Shown here: positions 5,260 through 8,657 of the stretch, one piece after another
How positions within the stretch are numbered: position 1 is the stretch's first letter
Layout of the letters: each line of letters opens with the position of its first letter
Origin: Gammaproteobacteria bacterium
GTDB lineage: Bacteria; Pseudomonadota; Gammaproteobacteria; Tenderiales; Tenderiaceae
NCBI GenBank assembly: GCA_024276775.1
Contig: JAJRWO010000216.1
Coordinates: 1-8,657 of the forward strand
Length of the DNA: 8,657 bases
Direction of reading: 5' to 3'
The notes under the pieces: generated by a model
What the model was told of the DNA's origin: nothing
What the model saw: the letters and a program-made list of their open reading frames with translations, nothing else
Databases searched by the model: none
Program-made: the position numbers and the translations under genes

Positions 5260-6060
5260 ATGAATTCAATATCGATTAATGAACTTTCAATCCTGATTGT
5301 CGAGCCGTTAATGACATCGACACGGTTCATTGAAAAACAGCTGATAAAGCTTGACGTTAGAAATATTGAATGCTGCCGCAATGGCGCAGATGCCTTGGCC
5401 AGCATGCGTAGAAGTCTGCCCGATTTAGTGGCAAGTTCAATGTACCTGCCCGACATGACAGCGACCGACTTAATTGGAACCATGCGAACTGACCCCGAAC
5501 TGGAAGAGGTTTCCTTTATGCTGATATCCACAGAAACTTCCTTTGCCAAGCTTGATCCGCTTCGGCAAGCAGGTATTGTTGCCATTTTACCCAAGCCATT
5601 TACCAGCCATGACATGCGCCGGGCACTGGTAGGCACCACAAGGTTTATCGATATCGGCAGGACTGAAATTGAGGATCTAAATCTGGATGAATTAAAGGTT
5701 CTGGTGGTTGATGACAGCCTAATGGCACGCAAGCACATTGGCCGGGTCTTAAAAAACCTGGGGATTGAAAATATTACCGAGGCCGAAAATGGCCGTGAGG
5801 CTGTATCAATTCTTGAAAGAAGCTTTTTCGACATGGTGTTCACTGATTACAACATGCCGGAAATGGACGGTGAAGAATTAACCCGCTATATCCGCGAGAA
5901 CAGCATACAACGCAGTGTGCCAGTATTAATGGTCACAAGTGAAGAAAACGGCAGCCGTTTGGCAGCAGTGCAACAAGCCGGTGTTTCCGGCATTTGCGAT
6001 AAACCCTTTGAAACGGACACTGTGCTGAGAATGATTCAGGACATTCGCGCCACCTCATAA
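5260..6060 (+). CDS. Tandem two-receiver response regulator with a degenerate first receiver
   Basis: 266 residues, two CheY-like receiver domains and no output domain. The ATG at 5260 is preferred because GGA sits 6 bases ahead; the ATG at 5254 abuts that GGA and would add only two residues. Numbered from 5260, the first receiver (about 9-125) has Glu15 where an acidic pair is normal and Ser60 (DLVASSMYLPDM) where the phosphorylated Asp should be, while keeping Lys112. It is probably unable to be phosphorylated. The second (about 145-263) is complete: Asp151-Asp152, acceptor Asp196 in FTDYNMPEMDG, Thr226 and Lys248. Such stand-alone receivers work in chemotaxis-like or phosphorelay signalling by protein contact. 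A hybrid kinase with an HPt domain lies about 1.8 kb away on the other strand; a partnership is possible but unproven. It is followed by a strong terminator. Confidence 0.85.
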   Translation: MNSISINELSILIVEPLMTSTRFIEKQLIKLDVRNIECCRNGADALASMRRSLPDLVASSMYLPDMTATDLIGTMRTDPELEEVSFMLISTETSFAKLDPLRQAGIVAILPKPFTSHDMRRALVGTTRFIDIGRTEIEDLNLDELKVLVVDDSLMARKHIGRVLKNLGIENITEAENGREAVSILERSFFDMVFTDYNMPEMDGEELTRYIRENSIQRSVPVLMVTSEENGSRLAAVQQAGVSGICDKPFETDTVLRMIQDIRATS

Positions 6061-6075
6061 AACGCGACTAAAATG

Positions 6076-6111
6076 AAAAGGCCGGGCAACACTGAGTTGA
6101 CCCGGCCTTTT
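6076..6111. terminator. Bidirectional rho-independent terminator
   Basis: Perfect 11-base arms AAAAGGCCGGG (6076-6086) and CCCGGCCTTTT (6101-6111), extended by CAAC/GTTG with one bulged A around an ACTGA loop. T-runs form on both strands. It lies between the convergent response-regulator gene (16 bases after its stop) and the catalase gene (18 bases from its stop) and would serve both. Confidence 0.9.
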
Positions 6112-6128
6112 ATTTTCCATTCTATCCG

Positions 6129-7574
6129 TTAGGCAATCTTAGACATTGCTCGTTTTACCCGCTCAGCATAGTCCGCATCCGCCTGAGCGAACTGCGCCAG
6201 CATCCTTTCCTGGGCTGACGCCGATGCATGCACCAAGCCACCAGCGATGGTCAGCGTCAAGGCGTTCTTTTGCACATCGCTCATTAAACGATACAATTCA
6301 CCCGCCTGACTGTAGTGATCATACTCAGCTGTATCATGGGGTTTAATCCAGGCATCAGCCTCCACTGGCATGGGCGGTGCAGCCACTTGTGGTGCTGGCA
6401 CCGCTGCGCCTTGGTCAGCGCGATCATTCGGATAAAAATTCACCCCACTGCCCCCAGCAGGACATATGCCTGCCATTGCACCATCGCGCTGATAATGATT
6501 TACCGGGCACTTGGCTGCATTGACCGGAATCTGATTGGCATTGGCACCAATACGGTGGCGATGGGCATCCTGATAGGCCAGCAAACGCGCCTGCAACATA
6601 CGATCAGGTGAGGCACCAATCCCTGGCACCAGATTACTTGGGGCAAAGGCGGCCTGCTCCGTCTCAGCAAAATAGTTGTCAACATTGCGGTTCAGTGCCA
6701 TCTGACCAATTTCAACCAGAGGAAAATCACTATGTGGCCAAACTTTCGTCAGATCAAATGGATTAATGCGATAGTGCTGTGCTTCAGCCTCCGTCATGAT
6801 CTGCACCTTCACCGCCCAGCTGGGATAGTCACCATTATCAATGGCATCGATCAAATCCTGCTGGGCACCAAAAGATGGCAAACCCGCCGCTTCTGCATCA
6901 GAAACATTCTTGATACCTTGATTGGTTTTCAAATGCCACTTAACCCAAAAACGCTCACCCTTGTCATTCCAGAAGCTCAGCGTGTGCGAGCTAAAGCCGT
7001 GCATGTGCCGGTAAGAGGCCGGAATACCCCGATCCGACATCAGAATGGTCATCTGATGCAGCGAATTAGGGTGATTGGCCCAAAACTCAAACATAGCGGC
7101 AGGATTGGGCAGATTAGTGCGCGGGTCTTTCTTTTGCGAATGAACAAAATCAGGAAAATTGATCGGATCATTTAAAAAAAATACCGGTGTATTGTTGCCT
7201 ACCAGATCGAAATTACCCTGCTCAGTATAAAATTTAATCGCAAAACCACGTGGATCACGGGCATAATCACTGGAATCCTGGCCACCACCCACGGTGGAAA
7301 AACGCACAAATACATCCGTCTGCTGGCCTTCAGTTTGCAGGAAGCTGGCAATACTGTGCTGACTCATTCCCTTGCTCAACGTAAAAGTGCCGTAGGCACC
7401 CGTACCACGCGCATGCACCACACGCTCTGGAATCCGCTCACGATTAAAGTGAGCCAACTTTTCAAACAAATAATGGTTGTCAAAGGTCAACGGCCCTCGT
7501 TCACCCACACTAATACTGTTATTGTCTTCTGGTACCGGGGCACCGCTTGAAGTCGTCAAAGTCGTCTTACTCAT
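6129..7574 (-). CDS. katA: Monofunctional heme catalase, clade-3 small-subunit type
   Basis: 481 residues, the usual size of small-subunit heme catalases; it dismutates hydrogen peroxide to water and oxygen. The N-terminal arm leads into RVVHARGTGAYG with the distal His54. The distal Asn127 is in FDLVGNNTPVFF, and the proximal heme-ligating Tyr334 is in RLLAYQDAHRHRIG. The motif usually reads RxFSYxD; Ala at 333 replaces Ser. A Pro/Ala-rich linker at about 387-403 precedes the helical C-terminal region, and there is no flavodoxin-like extension, so it is not the large-subunit HPII type. No signal peptide is present, so it should be cytoplasmic. AAGGAG lies 8 bases before the ATG. It shares a terminator with the convergent response regulator. 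The symbol is by family, as naming varies (katA, katB, katE). Confidence 0.95.
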   Translation of the reverse strand: MSKTTLTTSSGAPVPEDNNSISVGERGPLTFDNHYLFEKLAHFNRERIPERVVHARGTGAYGTFTLSKGMSQHSIASFLQTEGQQTDVFVRFSTVGGGQDSSDYARDPRGFAIKFYTEQGNFDLVGNNTPVFFLNDPINFPDFVHSQKKDPRTNLPNPAAMFEFWANHPNSLHQMTILMSDRGIPASYRHMHGFSSHTLSFWNDKGERFWVKWHLKTNQGIKNVSDAEAAGLPSFGAQQDLIDAIDNGDYPSWAVKVQIMTEAEAQHYRINPFDLTKVWPHSDFPLVEIGQMALNRNVDNYFAETEQAAFAPSNLVPGIGASPDRMLQARLLAYQDAHRHRIGANANQIPVNAAKCPVNHYQRDGAMAGICPAGGSGVNFYPNDRADQGAAVPAPQVAAPPMPVEADAWIKPHDTAEYDHYSQAGELYRLMSDVQKNALTLTIAGGLVHASASAQERMLAQFAQADADYAERVKRAMSKIA

Positions 7575-7690
7575 CGTTTTACTCCTTCATGGTGAGGTAA
7601 AATTTAATCTTGTTTCTTGAAACTCAGAATAGATGAAATACAAAATCATTCACTGAGACCTGTGGCGAACAGATGGACTATTTCGGCAAA
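7575..7690 (-). promoter_or_regulatory. Upstream region of the catalase gene
   Basis: This is the likely promoter region of the catalase gene. TATTCT near 7635-7630 could be a -10 box but has no good -35. A short dyad GTTTC-TT-GAAAC (7612-7623) could be a regulator site. I could not fit a full OxyR box (four ATAG-type elements spaced by 7), so peroxide control is not shown by the sequence. Confidence 0.35.
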
Positions 7691-7779
7691 ATTTTAACCC
7701 ATTTTTGCAGGATATTTTTCGACCTTCAAGGCGCAGCAACACCAAAGACCGGAAAATAGGCAAGAAAATGGGTTAAAAT
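7691..7779. repeat. Long inverted repeat between hybrid kinase and catalase genes
   Basis: Perfect 15-base arms ATTTTAACCCATTTT (7691-7705) and its complement AAAATGGGTTAAAAT (7765-7779), 59 bases apart. The stem can continue inward imperfectly through TGC/GCA and TATTTT/AAAATA. It begins 38 bases after the kinase stop (minus strand). It is not a classic terminator, because no strong T-run follows. It may be a dispersed palindromic repeat or MITE-like element; no flanking target-site duplication was found. Confidence 0.7.
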
Positions 7780-7816
7780 AATGATGTCCTCGTGTTTATA
7801 TAGCGCAAAAAACTGC

Positions 7817-8657
7817 TCAGTCCCCCCTTATTAAGTCTTGAACAATACCCTTGGCCATACCAATATCGAAATTATTTAGCGCACTTTCCAAATTTTTTAG
7901 AGGCGCTACATATTCACTGCCAGCAGTATGCTGCTGTAAAGTTATCAACTGATTCTGCGCTGCACCCAGATCACTATCCAAGGATTGCAATACCCCATTC
8001 AACAATTCAGGCACATTAATGAGGTCATGCTCGGTCGGTGAGACCCGTGGCGATGTCACCTCCTGCACCTCCAGGATGGCAAGACCATCAACAACCAGCG
8101 CTAGATTTGCACAAAATGCTTCAAATACTGCATTCACCGCATCTATGTCGCCCTGACGACAAGCCTGTTCCATAGCGGCAGCGCTTACATACAACTGCTT
8201 AGCGCCAAGATTACCGCCACTGCCCTTTATTGTATGAGCCAGTTGTGCCGCTTCGTGCCACTCTTCTTGTTGAATCAACTGTTCAAATCGTATTATCGTC
8301 TTGGCGTGCTTGCCACAAAAATTGAGCAAAATGCGTTTATAGGCTGCCCAGTTACCATTCAAACGTTGCAGACCATCGGCGATATCAACACCCGCCAGAC
8401 TCTCAGGTATAGTCTCTGTCATCATTTCCTGTGTTTGTGCTGCCGGTGGTTTTTTGCCTGGCTTAACCCAATCAGACAACTCCTTGAACAGAATCTCTGG
8501 ATCAATGGGTTTTGTTACATGACCATTCATACCCGCCGCCCGACTCTTCTCGGCATCACCACTCAACGCATGAGCGGTCATGGCAATGATAGGCAATTGC
8601 TTGAAACGACCACCAAGACTGCGAATTTTGTCCGTGGCCAGAAAACCATCCATGACC
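7817..8657 (-). CDS. Hybrid sensor histidine kinase, C-terminal part (receiver plus HPt), partial
   Basis: The gene enters from the right edge; only the last 280 or so codons are seen. The visible part begins with VMDGFLATDKIR, the region just after a receiver's acceptor Asp. It continues with IIAMTAHALSGDAEK and GMNGHVTKPIDP, holding the receiver's conserved Lys. After a linker of about 25-30 residues comes an HPt domain with AHTIKGSGGNLGA, whose His (about 140 residues into the fragment) would carry the phosphate. A tail of about 90 residues of unclear fold follows, containing a segment with many Leu and Gln that may be helical. This is the end of a BarA/EvgS-like multi-step phosphorelay kinase; the sensor, kinase core and acceptor Asp lie outside. 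The HPt must pass phosphate to a response regulator. The receiver protein at 5260-6060 is one candidate; this is inference. Confidence 0.85.
   Translation of the reverse strand, partial: VMDGFLATDKIRSLGGRFKQLPIIAMTAHALSGDAEKSRAAGMNGHVTKPIDPEILFKELSDWVKPGKKPPAAQTQEMMTETIPESLAGVDIADGLQRLNGNWAAYKRILLNFCGKHAKTIIRFEQLIQQEEWHEAAQLAHTIKGSGGNLGAKQLYVSAAAMEQACRQGDIDAVNAVFEAFCANLALVVDGLAILEVQEVTSPRVSPTEHDLINVPELLNGVLQSLDSDLGAAQNQLITLQQHTAGSEYVAPLKNLESALNNFDIGMAKGIVQDLIRGD

Noticed and set aside
7575..7690. OxyR binding site upstream of the catalase gene
   Set aside because: ATAG- and CTAT-like words occur but not as four elements with 7-base gaps; the fit is no better than chance for AT-rich DNA.

Overview
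The window looks like chromosomal DNA of a Gram-negative, probably gammaproteobacterial, organism of middling GC content. Several products carry Sec signal peptides, two are outer-membrane barrels and one is a lipoprotein with a clear lipobox. The DUF4266/DUF3570 pair, the clade-3-type catalase and the CheY-like and hybrid-kinase proteins all fit that group. No genus-level marker is present, and nothing looks like a phage, an IS element, a CRISPR array or a tRNA.

Layout. (1) Positions 1-2246, minus strand: a three-gene operon. In transcription order it encodes a MetA-type outer-membrane barrel protein (2246-1218), a periplasmic DUF4198 protein (1199-390) and an inner-membrane protein with a Met/His-rich loop that runs off the left edge (386-1). 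Its promoter candidate at 2429-2460 has a 20-bp spacer holding a 16-bp dyad, the arrangement used by MerR-family metal and stress sensors. (2) 2584-2850, plus strand, divergent: an 88-residue protein that is 37% histidine. Regions 1 and 2 together read as a transition-metal island (nickel, cobalt or copper; the sequence does not say which). (3) 2851-3256: no convincing intact gene. It contains stem-loops with competing pairings and a possible tail of a lost barrel gene. (4) 3257-5133, plus strand: a tight three-gene operon of a periplasmic TlpA-like thioredoxin, a small DUF4266 lipoprotein ending in GGGCGCN, and a DUF3570 barrel whose start lies inside the lipoprotein gene. (5) 5260-6060, plus strand: a two-receiver response regulator whose first receiver has lost its phospho-acceptor Asp. 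(6) 6076-6111: a bidirectional terminator. (7) 7574-6129, minus strand: a monofunctional catalase. (8) 7691-7779: a long inverted repeat. (9) 8657-7817, minus strand: the C-terminal receiver and HPt end of a hybrid sensor kinase, entering from the right edge.

How the parts may work together (inference). The left half looks like envelope metal handling, with outer-membrane, periplasmic and inner-membrane parts plus a histidine-rich metal buffer under a possible metal-sensing promoter. The thioredoxin-DUF4266-DUF3570 operon is a recurring but functionally uncharacterised envelope module. The thioredoxin could act on the CxC cysteines at the end of the lipoprotein. The right half combines phosphorelay proteins with peroxide defence. 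Nothing in the sequence proves that the catalase is regulated by its signalling neighbours.
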